Shown piece by piece: positions 25,032 to 32,724 of a DNA stretch of 34,456 nt. The stretch covers positions 1-34,456 of the forward strand of contig JAKSMC010000037.1 in the NCBI GenBank assembly GCA_024400835.1, given 5' to 3'. The notes below the pieces were generated by a model. It had not been told where the DNA came from and searched no databases. It was given only the letters and a program-made list of their open reading frames with translations. Within the stretch, counting starts at the first letter, position 1. Every line of letters starts with the position of its first letter. The position numbers and the translations under genes are program-made. This DNA is from Bacteroidales bacterium (GTDB lineage Bacteria > Bacteroidota > Bacteroidia > Bacteroidales > WCHB1-69).

Positions 25032-25808
25032 ATGGAATACAACTTTTTAAAAATCAGCACATCGGACGCCATCTGCACGTTGGCGATATCTGCTCCGAAA
25101 TCTCTTAACGCCCTCAATTCAAACATCCTCAAGGAACTGGATGATTTTCTAACGAACATCTCCCCCGACATCCGCGTCCTCATCATCACGGGTGACGGTG
25201 AGAAGTCCTTCGTGGCAGGCGCTGACATCTCAGAGATGCAGAACCTCAATGAAGCAGAAGGCTTTGAATTCGGCAGACTGGGCGCACAGGTTTTCCGCAA
25301 AATCGAAGTGCTTCCCATTCCCGTCATTGCTGCAGTCAATGGCTTCGCATTAGGCGGCGGCTGCGAATTGGCTCTTTCCTGTGACATCCGCATCGCTTCA
25401 AACAAGGCTAAATTCGGCCAGCCGGAAGTCGGCCTGGGCATCATCCCCGGTTTTTCCGGCACATACAGACTTGCCAAAATCGTAGGCATGGGCTATGCCA
25501 AGGAGATGATTTACACCGGACGCGCCATCAAAGCAGATGAAGCATTGCGTATCGGTCTTGTCAATGCCGTTTACGAACCAGAACAGCTGATGGAAGAAGC
25601 CAACGCATTGGCCGGCAGAATCGTGAAGAATGCCCCTATTGCCGTCCGCTATGCCAAAGTCAGCATCAACGAAGAATATGACCTCGCTGCCGATGACGCT
25701 ATTGCATTCGAGAACAAGATGTTCGGGAAATGCTTCGCGTCCAAAGACCAGAAAGAAGGCATGACCGCTTTTCTTACCAAAAGAGAAGCTCATTTCACCA
25801 ACGAATAA
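25032..25808 (+). CDS. crt: Enoyl-CoA hydratase (crotonase)
   Basis: 258 residues, the family length. The oxyanion-hole region is AGADISEM, and the two catalytic glutamates are in GGGCELALSCDIRIA and FGQPEVGLGIIPGFSG. The latter usually reads ITPGFGGTQRL; here it is IIPGFSGTYRL, a small variation. It hydrates crotonyl-CoA and similar short enoyl-CoAs reversibly in the cytoplasm. The next gene, 33 bases on, is a 3-hydroxyacyl-CoA dehydrogenase, so the pair covers two adjoining steps between acetoacetyl-CoA and crotonyl-CoA, as in butyrate formation or beta-oxidation. Crotonases are diverse, so the exact substrate is inferred from this pairing. Confidence 0.88.
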   Translation: MEYNFLKISTSDAICTLAISAPKSLNALNSNILKELDDFLTNISPDIRVLIITGDGEKSFVAGADISEMQNLNEAEGFEFGRLGAQVFRKIEVLPIPVIAAVNGFALGGGCELALSCDIRIASNKAKFGQPEVGLGIIPGFSGTYRLAKIVGMGYAKEMIYTGRAIKADEALRIGLVNAVYEPEQLMEEANALAGRIVKNAPIAVRYAKVSINEEYDLAADDAIAFENKMFGKCFASKDQKEGMTAFLTKREAHFTNE

Positions 25809-25841
25809 ATTCTATTAACTAACATCTAAAATACATTTATT

Positions 25842-26678
25842 ATGAAAATTTGTGTTATTGGTACAGGTACAATGGCTAAAGGCATCGTGAAAGCTTTCGC
25901 TGCCAAGATGCCCGTCGTCATGAAATCCAGAACCCAAGCCAGCTTGGACAAAGCACTGGCTTCATTTGCAAAAGGTTACGGCAAACTGATTGAAAAGGGC
26001 AAACTCACCCAGGAAGCCGTTGACGCTATCATGAACAACATCACTACAACGACCGACTATGCTGCATTTGCAGATGCCGACCTCGTTATCGAAGCTGCTG
26101 TGGAAGATATGCAGCTCAAAAAAGATGTGTTCACCGAATTGGATAAGATTTGCAAACCGGAAACCATCTTTGCAACCAACTCTTCTTCCCTCTCCATTAC
26201 TGAAATCGCAGCTTGCACAAGCCGTCCGACTCAGTTTATTGGTATGCACTTCTTCAATCCCGCCGATCGTATGGCATTGGTAGAGGTTATCAAAGGCCAA
26301 CTGACCACAGAAGAAGTCTGCAACACCATCGTTGAACTTGCCACCTCTATCGGCAAGACTCCGGTTCTCGTTAACGAAGCTCCCGGTTTCGTCGTCAACC
26401 GCATCCTCATCCCGATGATCAACGAAGCTGTCGGCATCCTGGCTGACGGTATCGCTTCCGCTGAAGACATCGACAAGTGTATGATGCTCGGCGCCAACCA
26501 TCCAATGGGCCCGCTCGCATTGGCCGACCTTATCGGTAATGACGTCAACCTCGCCATCATGGAAGTTCTCTACAACGAATTTGGCGATCCCAAATATCGT
26601 CCGCATCCGCTGTTGAGAAAAATGGTCCGCGCCGGCTTGCTCGGCCGCAAAACTGGCGAAGGTTTCTATAAATACTAA
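25842..26678 (+). CDS. hbd: 3-hydroxybutyryl-CoA dehydrogenase
   Basis: 278 residues, as expected. The NAD-binding start is [20 protein letters not shown], in which the usual GxGxMG reads GTGTMAKG. Further motifs: [31 protein letters not shown], the catalytic His in [36 protein letters not shown] and the dimerisation region [17 protein letters not shown]. It interconverts acetoacetyl-CoA and 3-hydroxybutyryl-CoA. It forms a two-gene operon with crt; thiolase, acyl-CoA dehydrogenase and Etf genes are not in the window. An intrinsic terminator follows at 26769. Confidence 0.92.
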   Translation: MKICVIGTGTMAKGIVKAFAAKMPVVMKSRTQASLDKALASFAKGYGKLIEKGKLTQEAVDAIMNNITTTTDYAAFADADLVIEAAVEDMQLKKDVFTELDKICKPETIFATNSSSLSITEIAACTSRPTQFIGMHFFNPADRMALVEVIKGQLTTEEVCNTIVELATSIGKTPVLVNEAPGFVVNRILIPMINEAVGILADGIASAEDIDKCMMLGANHPMGPLALADLIGNDVNLAIMEVLYNEFGDPKYRPHPLLRKMVRAGLLGRKTGEGFYKY

Positions 26679-26768
26679 TAGTAATCAGTTATCTGTAACA
26701 GCAAACTGATATTTTGGTGGGCATTTGTCCACCTTAACTAATAGAAACGTTTACTTATTATTAAATAC

Positions 26769-26802
26769 AAGAAAGGGATGACCGAATGGCCATCCCTTTC
26801 TT
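26769..26802. terminator. Bidirectional terminator between hbd and the XRE gene
   Basis: AAGAAAGGGATG and CATCCCTTTCTT form a perfect 12-base inverted repeat around a ten-base loop. It sits between two convergent genes. A-rich and T-rich flanks on either side suit termination in both directions. Confidence 0.75.
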
Positions 26803-26822
26803 ATTTGTCAGAATCCTATCTG

Positions 26823-27476
26823 CTAATTAGGCGTGTAGACATCGAAACTTTTATCATCATAAAAGAAGATGATTTTGGCAATTTTCTTATCCGCCTGAGA
26901 ATTGGATATTTTTTCCCGTTTTGATTCTCGTACGGGAATATGTGAATCTTGGATTTTGGCGCGTGGACGAGTAGGCTGTGGCTTCATCGGTTCAGGTTCG
27001 GGCTCGGACTCTTGTTCGCGAACGCTTTCCACAGCAACTTCTCGAGCCTCATCAACTTCTTCGGGTTCGTTTTCTTCTTCCACAGGTTCGGCAATAGGTG
27101 CAGCGGGAACGGCGGCAGGCTTTTGCTTTGTCAATGGCTTGGGGGCTACTTGGACAAAGGCTTCCGCCATTTCCATAGCCGAAAACAAATCCGTTTGCTG
27201 CATATTATCTACAGTGGAAACAGACACGGGAATATCATCGGGGAGAACCTGCTTTTGCGCCGGAACATTTTGCAACATATTACCAACTCCCATTATCAAC
27301 CATTCGGTAGATATCTCCGGAAATGCTGTCAAGATCTTTTTGGCAACATCAAGACTGGGCTGATTTCGCCCGGAAAATATATGCGTAAGGCTTGATCTAT
27401 TAATGTCAATTGTATCAGCAAATGCAGTTGGTGACATTTGTTTATAATCCATTACTTGTTTTATTCTATCTACCAT
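26823..27476 (-). CDS. XRE-family HTH regulator with long acidic linker
   Basis: 217 residues from the ATG at 27476; an upstream in-frame ATG at 27527 would add a hydrophobic 17-residue lead that is not part of the domain. Residues 1 to about 60 are a Cro/C1-type helix-turn-helix: MVDRIKQVMDYKQMSPTAFA, DTIDINRSSLTHIFSGRNQP, AKKILTAFPEISTEWLIMGV. A low-complexity linker rich in Pro, Glu and Val follows (EPVEEENEPEEVDEAREVAV, EPEPEPMKPQP). A short basic and aromatic end (KKIAKIIFFYDDKSFDVYTP) is shared by related Bacteroidetes XRE proteins. The target is unknown; a palindrome at 27501-27517 just upstream may be its own operator. Confidence 0.85.
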   Translation of the reverse strand: MVDRIKQVMDYKQMSPTAFADTIDINRSSLTHIFSGRNQPSLDVAKKILTAFPEISTEWLIMGVGNMLQNVPAQKQVLPDDIPVSVSTVDNMQQTDLFSAMEMAEAFVQVAPKPLTKQKPAAVPAAPIAEPVEEENEPEEVDEAREVAVESVREQESEPEPEPMKPQPTRPRAKIQDSHIPVRESKREKISNSQADKKIAKIIFFYDDKSFDVYTPN

Positions 27477-27500
27477 GATAAATATTTTAGTTATGTAAAC

Positions 27501-27517
27501 AACTATCGTTGATAGTT
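27501..27517. promoter_or_regulatory. Candidate operator palindrome AACTATC-GTT-GATAGTT
   Basis: Seven-base perfect arms around three bases, 25 bases upstream of the XRE start codon. Size and place fit a dimeric Cro/C1-type repressor site for autoregulation. Binding by this protein is inferred only. Confidence 0.45.
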
Positions 27518-27527
27518 TGAAAATCAA

Positions 27528-28162
27528 ATTCAGTTTTGTAAAACATATAATACGTGCATTATTTTACAATGTTACATAGAAAGCATAGGAAAATCCATTT
27601 TTCTTCAATTGTTCATAAAATCTATATCTTATACTTTACATAAACAATATAACTACCTAATGATGTGTAATATATAATATAATATATTTAAATTTAACAC
27701 TTGTTAGTTAAAATCACATAACATATAAATCTCTACTTTATGAAAACAATATAAATATATTGGGTATCAATTAATTAAAAGATATTATATTTCTATTAAG
27801 TGCCGAGCATCGCCCAAAACGAAACAACTGTAACAAATCATATGGATCCAACTATTGTTGCAATTGTAAAGCACACTGAATTGACTAATTCAAAAAGTTG
27901 GCGTTGCATGTGATTTACACTTGTATTTACATTTGTTATATTGTGTTACAAATGTGTTAAAGTTCGTGGATTTACATTTGTTGCAAATTCGTACGTTTAT
28001 ACAATTGTAACATCGTATCAGTAGTTATATTTGTAAATCAACTTGATGTTTCTCAATTATCTGATAATTGTTCAGTGATATGGACCATGGGGTGAAAATC
28101 AAATTCTCAGAGAGATGTTAGAATCTTTACAGGGAAGGTAAACATAGTGTATAAGTAATTGC
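27528..28162. other. Long AT-rich gene-free region dense in TTACA/TGTAA motifs
   Basis: No coding sequence is supported. By eye, TTACA or its complement TGTAA occurs 15 times between 27481 and 28160, with eight in 27829-28037. A 13-base direct repeat (ATTTACATTTGTT) is at 27925-27937 and 27970-27982. An inverted pair ACATTTGT/ACAAATGT is at 27929-27936 and 27948-27955. No DnaA box, tRNA or clear terminator was found. It may hold multiple regulator sites or be the remains of decayed DNA. Confidence 0.6.
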
Positions 28163-28170
28163 TATTTTTG
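28163..28170 (+). promoter_or_regulatory. -7 box (TATTTTTG) of the DUF486 gene
   Basis: TATTTTTGCCGCC, 44 bases before the ATG at 28215, at the very end of the AT-rich region. Confidence 0.6.
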
Positions 28171-28214
28171 CCGCCGTTTTCAACTACCCTATTCATTAAT
28201 AATATTATGTGATT

Positions 28215-28583
28215 ATGCGAGGCTTATACTGTGTTCTGCTACTTCTCTGTTCCAATGTCTTCATGACCATTGCCTGGTATGGCAATTTGAAAATGCAAAG
28301 TTATCCTTGGTTCAGCAAGCTTACTTTGCCGATGATTATTTTGTTGAGTTGGTTAGTGGCTGGTGTCGAATACTCTTTTATGATTCCTGCCAATCGTATT
28401 GGATACGCAACTAACGGCGGGCCGTTCAATCTCTGGCAGCTCAAAGTCATTCAGGAGGCTGTCTCCCTTACTGTCTTCACTATTTTCACATTGCTGGTAT
28501 TTCGCACCGAAAGTCTCCACTGGAATCACCTGATCGGCTTCGTGTTCTTGATTTTGGCCGTCTATTTTCTTTTTAAAAATTAA
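28215..28583 (+). CDS. DMT-like small membrane protein, DUF486 family
   Basis: 122 residues from the ATG at 28215 (a GTG two codons earlier is possible). Four hydrophobic helices, beginning RGLYCVLLLLCSNVFMTIAW with the family feature SNVFMTxAWYGxLK, then MIILLSWLVAGVEYSFMIPA, QLKVIQEAVSLTVFTIFTLL and HLIGFVFLILAVYFLF. DUF486 proteins resemble half of a drug/metabolite transporter and probably dimerise in the inner membrane. The substrate is unknown. It stands alone between the AT-rich region and the 49-codon ORF. Confidence 0.88.
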   Translation: MRGLYCVLLLLCSNVFMTIAWYGNLKMQSYPWFSKLTLPMIILLSWLVAGVEYSFMIPANRIGYATNGGPFNLWQLKVIQEAVSLTVFTIFTLLVFRTESLHWNHLIGFVFLILAVYFLFKN

Positions 28584-28674
28584 TTATTCTGTTATAACAC
28601 AGCCGTTTGCGAATATTTAAAAAAAAATCGCCATCAGCAATAATAATATATCAGTGTTTGCGTTAATGTAAACG

Positions 28675-28682
28675 TATTTTTG
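28675..28682 (+). promoter_or_regulatory. Possible -7 box (TATTTTTG) of the 49-codon ORF
   Basis: TATTTTTGAAAT, 28 bases before the ATG at 28711. A TTTG stands at 28657-28660, closer than the usual spacing. Confidence 0.45.
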
Positions 28683-28710
28683 AAATAATTGCCAACCAAA
28701 CACATTGCTT

Positions 28711-28860
28711 ATGGAGATTAGCTCTACCCCTTTTGAAAAGAAGACAGTCAAACGATCAAAGCCATCCAGACGCGTTATTGAAAACATCCTCAACTATTCA
28801 AGGACATTAGCCACGGTCTCTACACCACTCGGAAAGGCTATTTTGATTGTCAACAATTAA
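28711..28860 (+). CDS. Small 49-residue protein, unknown function
   Basis: ATG at 28711, TAA ending at 28860. The product begins MEISSTPFEKKTVKRSKPSR, continues RVIENILNYSRTLATVSTPL and ends GKAILIVNN. The N-terminal half is strongly basic; the rest suggests an amphipathic helix and a short hydrophobic end, with no signal peptide. Its codons and GC content look like those of neighbouring real genes, and it is framed by a -7 box upstream and a hairpin terminator beginning eight bases after the stop, so it looks like a complete transcription unit. Nucleic-acid binding is a guess from charge alone. Confidence 0.65.
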   Translation: MEISSTPFEKKTVKRSKPSRRVIENILNYSRTLATVSTPLGKAILIVNN

Positions 28861-28867
28861 CCTTAGA

Positions 28868-28896
28868 GATGCTTGCGATGCAGGCATCTTTTTTTT
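28868..28896 (+). terminator. Terminator of the 49-codon gene
   Basis: GATGCTTGC-GAT-GCAGGCATC gives nine pairs with one G-U, followed by a run of eight T residues. The end of the T-run merges into the -7 box of the next gene. Confidence 0.75.
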
Positions 28897-28903
28897 ATTT
28901 TTG
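28896..28903 (+). promoter_or_regulatory. -7 box (TATTTTTG) of the folK fusion gene
   Basis: TATTTTTGCGGCC stands only eight bases before the ATG at 28912, so the mRNA would be leaderless or nearly so. It directly follows the preceding terminator T-run. Confidence 0.6.
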
Positions 28904-28911
28904 CGGCCTGT

Positions 28912-30015
28912 ATGAAAAAGGCTGTTATAGGCATGGGAAGCAACATGGGTGACCGTGCGGAGAACCTAACACAGGCCCGCAAGCTCATGAGTGAACGCGT
29001 AGGTGTCATTACGCGTTGTTCGTCTGTTGCGGAAACCGAATCCTGGGGTTTTGATGCTCCGCCGTTCTTGAACCAAGCAGTCATCCTGCAAACCGAACTG
29101 CCGCCACTGGCCCTGTTGGATGAGTTGCAGCAAATTGAGCGCGAGCTGGGCCGCACGCAGAAAACGCAGATTGTGGACGGCGCGCCAGTGTACCAGAGCC
29201 GCACTATAGACTTGGACATCCTGGACTATGACGGAATGTGCTATCAGGACTCCAGGCTGACAATCCCCCACCCTCATATCGGAGACCGGAACTTTGTCAT
29301 CAACGAACTTGTCGAACTGGGGCTCCAGGAACTTATCCCTACCAGCTGCCTTGAGACATCTAAAAAACAACCACGAAAAATGATACCTTATAATTATATA
29401 GTAGTAGAAGGATGTATCGGGGCGGGTAAGACGACCTTGTCTAAAATGCTGGCTGCCGATTACAATGCGGAAATCGTACTGGAACGTTTTGCCGACAATC
29501 CTTTTTTGCCGAAGTTCTACAAAGATCCGGTCCATTATGCGTTTCCTGTGGAGATGACGTTTCTCATGGACCGATATCAGCAGCTCAAAAGCCTGCTGTC
29601 TGCCCGCGACCTTTTCACGGACTGCGTCATCGGGGATTACTTCATCGACAAATGCATCATCTTTTCCAAGAACAACCTGCTGACCGACGAATACAACCTC
29701 TACAAAAATGTCTTCGACACCATCTCCTCGTTTCTCCCCAAGCCCGATATGATTATGTATCTATACAATGACACTGATCATTTGCTGAAAAACATTGCCA
29801 AGCGAGGAAGGGAATATGAGAAGGAAATCACGGCCGACTACTTGCAGAACATCCAGGACTCCTATCTGACCTATTTCCGGCAGCATGCCACCATGCCGAT
29901 CCTCCTTGTGGACACTTCTCAGTTGGATTTTGTGCAGAGCAAGGACGACTATGAACGCTTGCGTCAACTTGTCGAGCAGACATACCCCACTGGTATTCAG
30001 AGAATAACATTCTAA
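28912..30015 (+). CDS. folK: FolK (HPPK) fused to deoxynucleoside kinase
   Basis: 367 residues from the ATG at 28912; the frame extends upstream to 28873 but that would include the terminator and promoter. Residues 1 to about 150 are 6-hydroxymethyl-7,8-dihydropterin pyrophosphokinase of folate synthesis: GMGSNMGDRAENL, RTIDLDILDYDG with the Mg-binding aspartates, and IPHPHIGDRNFVINEL. From residue 157 an internal Met opens a deoxynucleoside kinase: YNYIVVEGCIGAGKTTLSKM (P-loop), LERFADNPFLPKFY, FLMDRYQQL, DYFIDKCIIFSKNN and KRGREYEKEITADYL, which phosphorylates purine or other deoxynucleosides for salvage. The join is in one frame with no stop. Separate expression of the kinase from the ATG at 29380 is possible. 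Such fusions are known in Bacteroidetes, to my recollection. Confidence 0.92.
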   Translation: MKKAVIGMGSNMGDRAENLTQARKLMSERVGVITRCSSVAETESWGFDAPPFLNQAVILQTELPPLALLDELQQIERELGRTQKTQIVDGAPVYQSRTIDLDILDYDGMCYQDSRLTIPHPHIGDRNFVINELVELGLQELIPTSCLETSKKQPRKMIPYNYIVVEGCIGAGKTTLSKMLAADYNAEIVLERFADNPFLPKFYKDPVHYAFPVEMTFLMDRYQQLKSLLSARDLFTDCVIGDYFIDKCIIFSKNNLLTDEYNLYKNVFDTISSFLPKPDMIMYLYNDTDHLLKNIAKRGREYEKEITADYLQNIQDSYLTYFRQHATMPILLVDTSQLDFVQSKDDYERLRQLVEQTYPTGIQRITF

Positions 30016-30081
30016 TATTGTACAATATGCACTGTTAAAATTATTTTTGCTGGCAGAAGTCAAACATAGATTTTTTTTTGC

Positions 30082-30089
30082 TACTTTTG
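30082..30089 (+). promoter_or_regulatory. -7 box (TACTTTTG) of the 30139-33321 operon
   Basis: TACTTTTGCGCGC, 50 bases before the ATG at 30139. A second match, TATTTTTG, is at 30042-30049. Confidence 0.6.
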
Positions 30090-30138
30090 CGCGCATTTTA
30101 GTTATCAAAGAATAATAAAATAAAATCACAATAAAGTT

Positions 30139-30816
30139 ATGAAGACTAGGAAAATTTTCAGCATCTTATTAATCGTCGTTGTAGTCGTTTTGGCCATTTT
30201 CGCCGCAAGAAGCATTATGCGTCCCGAAAAGTTCAGACAAGTTTACGAATTGCGTAAGACTGCAAACGTTACCAACTTGACAACCATCAGAAGTGCGCAA
30301 ACCATTTACAAGAACGTTTACAAAAAATATGCTTCCAGCATGGACAGCCTTGTAGATTTCGTTGAAAACGGCACTGTACAAATTGAAAAGAACGTAGGTC
30401 ACTTCCCTGACACTATGAGCGAAGCCGAAGCTTTCAAATTGGGCCTTATCCACAAAGAGGTTGTTGAAGTTCCCGCCATTGAGAAAATGCTCGAATTGGA
30501 CAACAAACTGACACGCGAGAATTTCAAGAACTTCCAGTATATTCCTTTCAGCGACAAGAAAGAATACACCATCCAAACCGGTTCTATCGCATCTAAGACT
30601 TACGAAATCCCTGTTTACAAAATCGACCTTCCTTTGGATGACATTCTGGTCAATATGGATAGAAGTATCAGCCCTGAAAACAGCGGTGCTTTGAAGAAAC
30701 TCTGGAACAAGATTTTCTTCAACAAACTTTCCGAAGAACAACAATACAAATCACAATATGGCGACATGTATATGGGTTCTCTTACAGAAGCCAGCACTGC
30801 CGGCAGTTGGGAATAA
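30139..30816 (+). CDS. Membrane-anchored protein of unknown function
   Basis: 225 residues. One N-terminal helix (IFSILLIVVVVVLAIFAARS) without a cleavage site, so an inner-membrane anchor with the rest in the periplasm. The soluble part begins RPEKFRQVYELRKTANVTNL and TTIRSAQTIYKNVYKKYASS, helical and pilin-like in outline, followed by a beta-rich part (FKNFQYIPFSDKKEYTIQTG, SKTYEIPVYKIDLPLDDILV). The C-terminus is polar. I do not recognise the family. It is the first gene of a five-gene operon and ends nine bases before the DUF3822 gene. Confidence 0.75.
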   Translation: MKTRKIFSILLIVVVVVLAIFAARSIMRPEKFRQVYELRKTANVTNLTTIRSAQTIYKNVYKKYASSMDSLVDFVENGTVQIEKNVGHFPDTMSEAEAFKLGLIHKEVVEVPAIEKMLELDNKLTRENFKNFQYIPFSDKKEYTIQTGSIASKTYEIPVYKIDLPLDDILVNMDRSISPENSGALKKLWNKIFFNKLSEEQQYKSQYGDMYMGSLTEASTAGSWE

Positions 30817-30825
30817 TTTATACGT

Positions 30826-31512
30826 ATGAATCAACTAATATCCAACTATTATAAGAAATCCATCCGGCTCACTCCGGATGGATTTTCACTTTATGAAATG
30901 CAGGAAAACGGTTCCCTGCAGCAGGCTCATTATCCTACAGCCGAGAACGCACTCATCACCAACAAGGCTCCGGAATTCTTCGGCATGTCCAACGACAACA
31001 GCCAGTCTGTGGATGTCATCATTGCCACCAAGATGCCGATGTTGATTCCCGACATCATCTTCGACGAGAGCAGAGTGAAGGACTATCTGCAAATGCAGTT
31101 CGACATTTCGCAGATGGGCAAATGCTTCAGCGAACAACTCGGACACTATCGCTCGCTCAGTTTCATGACCCAGAACGAAAGTGACACCATTCGCGAGCTT
31201 CCATGTCAGGCAAATTGCATCAGTGAGGCCTCCCTACTCTATCAATTCCTGCTGGAACAGAATATGGACGAGGCCGTGCTCCTGTCTGTGAACGACTCTT
31301 TTGCCGACATCTTGGCTATGCAGCACAATGAGCCGCTGTTAATCAACAGAACCAAGCATGTGGAAAACGTGGATATCTTGTACTACACGTTGAACAGCGT
31401 CCAGCAATTGGGGATGCGCAATCCTACTTTGTTCGTTAATTATTTTGGAAAAGCCAATAAGAAACTGAACGACTTGTTGGCCCAGTACGTTGACAATATT
31501 ATATTATTGTAA
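30826..31512 (+). CDS. DUF3822-family protein
   Basis: 228 residues, matching DUF3822 in length and outline: LISNYYKKSIRLTPDGFSLY at the start, IIATKMPMLIPDIIFDESRV in the middle, and MDEAVLLSVNDSFADILAMQ and VDILYYTLNSVQQLGM towards the end. The fold resembles the actin-like ATPase (PilM/FtsA) type, but no ATP motif is plain. The position directly before rsmD is the usual one in Bacteroidetes and is the strongest support. Its stop is one base before the rsmD start, so translation is coupled. Function unknown. Confidence 0.82.
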   Translation: MNQLISNYYKKSIRLTPDGFSLYEMQENGSLQQAHYPTAENALITNKAPEFFGMSNDNSQSVDVIIATKMPMLIPDIIFDESRVKDYLQMQFDISQMGKCFSEQLGHYRSLSFMTQNESDTIRELPCQANCISEASLLYQFLLEQNMDEAVLLSVNDSFADILAMQHNEPLLINRTKHVENVDILYYTLNSVQQLGMRNPTLFVNYFGKANKKLNDLLAQYVDNIILL

Positions 31513-31513
31513 T

Positions 31514-32110
31514 ATGAGAATCATCAGCGGTAAAAACAAAGGTCGTCAAATCGTAGCTCCGGACAATCTGCCCGTCAGGCCGACCACGGACTTGGGCAAG
31601 GAAAGTCTGTTCAACATCTTGAACAACTACTTCTATTTCGACAGGATCAAGGTGCTTGATCTTTTTTCGGGCACGGGCAACCTCACGTATGAGTTCGCGT
31701 CCCGCGGCGCGATTTCGGTAATTGCTGTCGACGCGGACCAACGATGCACAAACTTCATCAAGAAGACCATTGAGAAGTTGGATTACCAAAATGTGGCCGT
31801 CATCAGACAAGACGCATTCCAATACACGGAGCGCTGCCGCCAGAAATTCGACATCATCTTCGCAGATCCTCCCTACCAGTTGGAAGGCATTGAAAAGATT
31901 ATCGACAACGTTTTCGCCAACGAGCTGCTGAACCCTGACGGTTGGCTGGTCATGGAGCATTCCAAAGAACATGATTTCTCGTCGCACCCGAATTTCTTCC
32001 AACATCGAACCTACGGAAAATTAAACTTTACATTCTTAGTGAATATGACCGAGGACGAAGAAGGGAATGAAGGCGAGACAAACACTGAAGAAACAGATAA
32101 AGATGAATGA
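31514..32110 (+). CDS. rsmD: 16S rRNA (guanine966-N2)-methyltransferase
   Basis: 198 residues from the ATG at 31514, directly after the previous stop. The enzyme methylates G966 of 16S rRNA using S-adenosylmethionine. Motifs: MRIISGKNKGRQIVAPDN, VRPTTDLGKESLFNIL, SAM-binding VLDLFSGTGNLTYEFASRGA, and the catalytic FDIIFADPPYQLEG (DPPY). The C-terminal 20 residues are a highly acidic tail (EDEEGNEGETNTEETDKDE) not needed for the fold. The last eight bases overlap the start of pth. Confidence 0.95.
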   Translation: MRIISGKNKGRQIVAPDNLPVRPTTDLGKESLFNILNNYFYFDRIKVLDLFSGTGNLTYEFASRGAISVIAVDADQRCTNFIKKTIEKLDYQNVAVIRQDAFQYTERCRQKFDIIFADPPYQLEGIEKIIDNVFANELLNPDGWLVMEHSKEHDFSSHPNFFQHRTYGKLNFTFLVNMTEDEEGNEGETNTEETDKDE

Positions 32111-32723
32111 CAAGAAATATTTGATAGTGGGTTTGGGCAATGCCGAGCAGCAGTATGCCGGAACACGTCACAACTACGGTTTTGAAGTGGTCAGTGCGGT
32201 TGCCCGTTCGCTGAACGCAGAGTTCAAAGTCGACAGGCTGGCCTACGTGGCACGGGCCAACTACAAGGGCCGCACATTGGTTCTCATCATGCCCACGACC
32301 TATATGAACCTGAGCGGCAAAGCCGTGAAGCATTGGATGAACGCGGAGGAAATAGAAGCCGACCACGTAATGGTGGTATGTGATGACTTGGATTTGCCGG
32401 TGGGCAGTTTCAAAATCAAACCCAAAGGCGGTGGCGGTTCACATAACGGGCTGCTCAACATCATAGAATTGCTCGGGCATTCCAACTTTGCCCGTCTGCG
32501 CTGTGGTATCGGCAAAGACTTCGCACAAGGCTACCAGGTGGACTACGTACTGGGAAGGTTTTCCAGCGAGGAACTCAAATTAATAGAACCGTGCATAGAA
32601 AGATGCTCGGAGGCCATCAAGTCGTTTGCTACTGCTGGCCTGCAGCGTACGATGAATCAGTTCAACACCGTGCCCTCCCCCACTCAACCCAAAGAAGTCA
32701 AACAAGAAACCAAACCAGAATAA
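32103..32723 (+). CDS. pth: Peptidyl-tRNA hydrolase
   Basis: 206 residues from the ATG at 32103, which overlaps the rsmD stop (ATGAATGA); an earlier in-frame ATG at 32067 lies deep in rsmD and would add residues not in the family. It frees tRNA from prematurely released peptidyl-tRNA. Motifs: KYLIVGLGNAEQQYAGTRHN with the catalytic His in GTRHNYGF, the Asp in VCDDLDLPVGSFKIK, and KGGGGSHNGLLNII with the substrate-binding Asn. The tail is Pro- and Lys-rich (PSPTQPKEVKQETKPE). Confidence 0.96.
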   Translation: MNDKKYLIVGLGNAEQQYAGTRHNYGFEVVSAVARSLNAEFKVDRLAYVARANYKGRTLVLIMPTTYMNLSGKAVKHWMNAEEIEADHVMVVCDDLDLPVGSFKIKPKGGGGSHNGLLNIIELLGHSNFARLRCGIGKDFAQGYQVDYVLGRFSSEELKLIEPCIERCSEAIKSFATAGLQRTMNQFNTVPSPTQPKEVKQETKPE

Positions 32724-32724
32724 T

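Noticed and set aside
27528..28162. Replication origin
   Set aside because: AT-rich and repeat-bearing, but no TTATCCACA-type DnaA boxes and no dnaA, dnaN or rep gene nearby.
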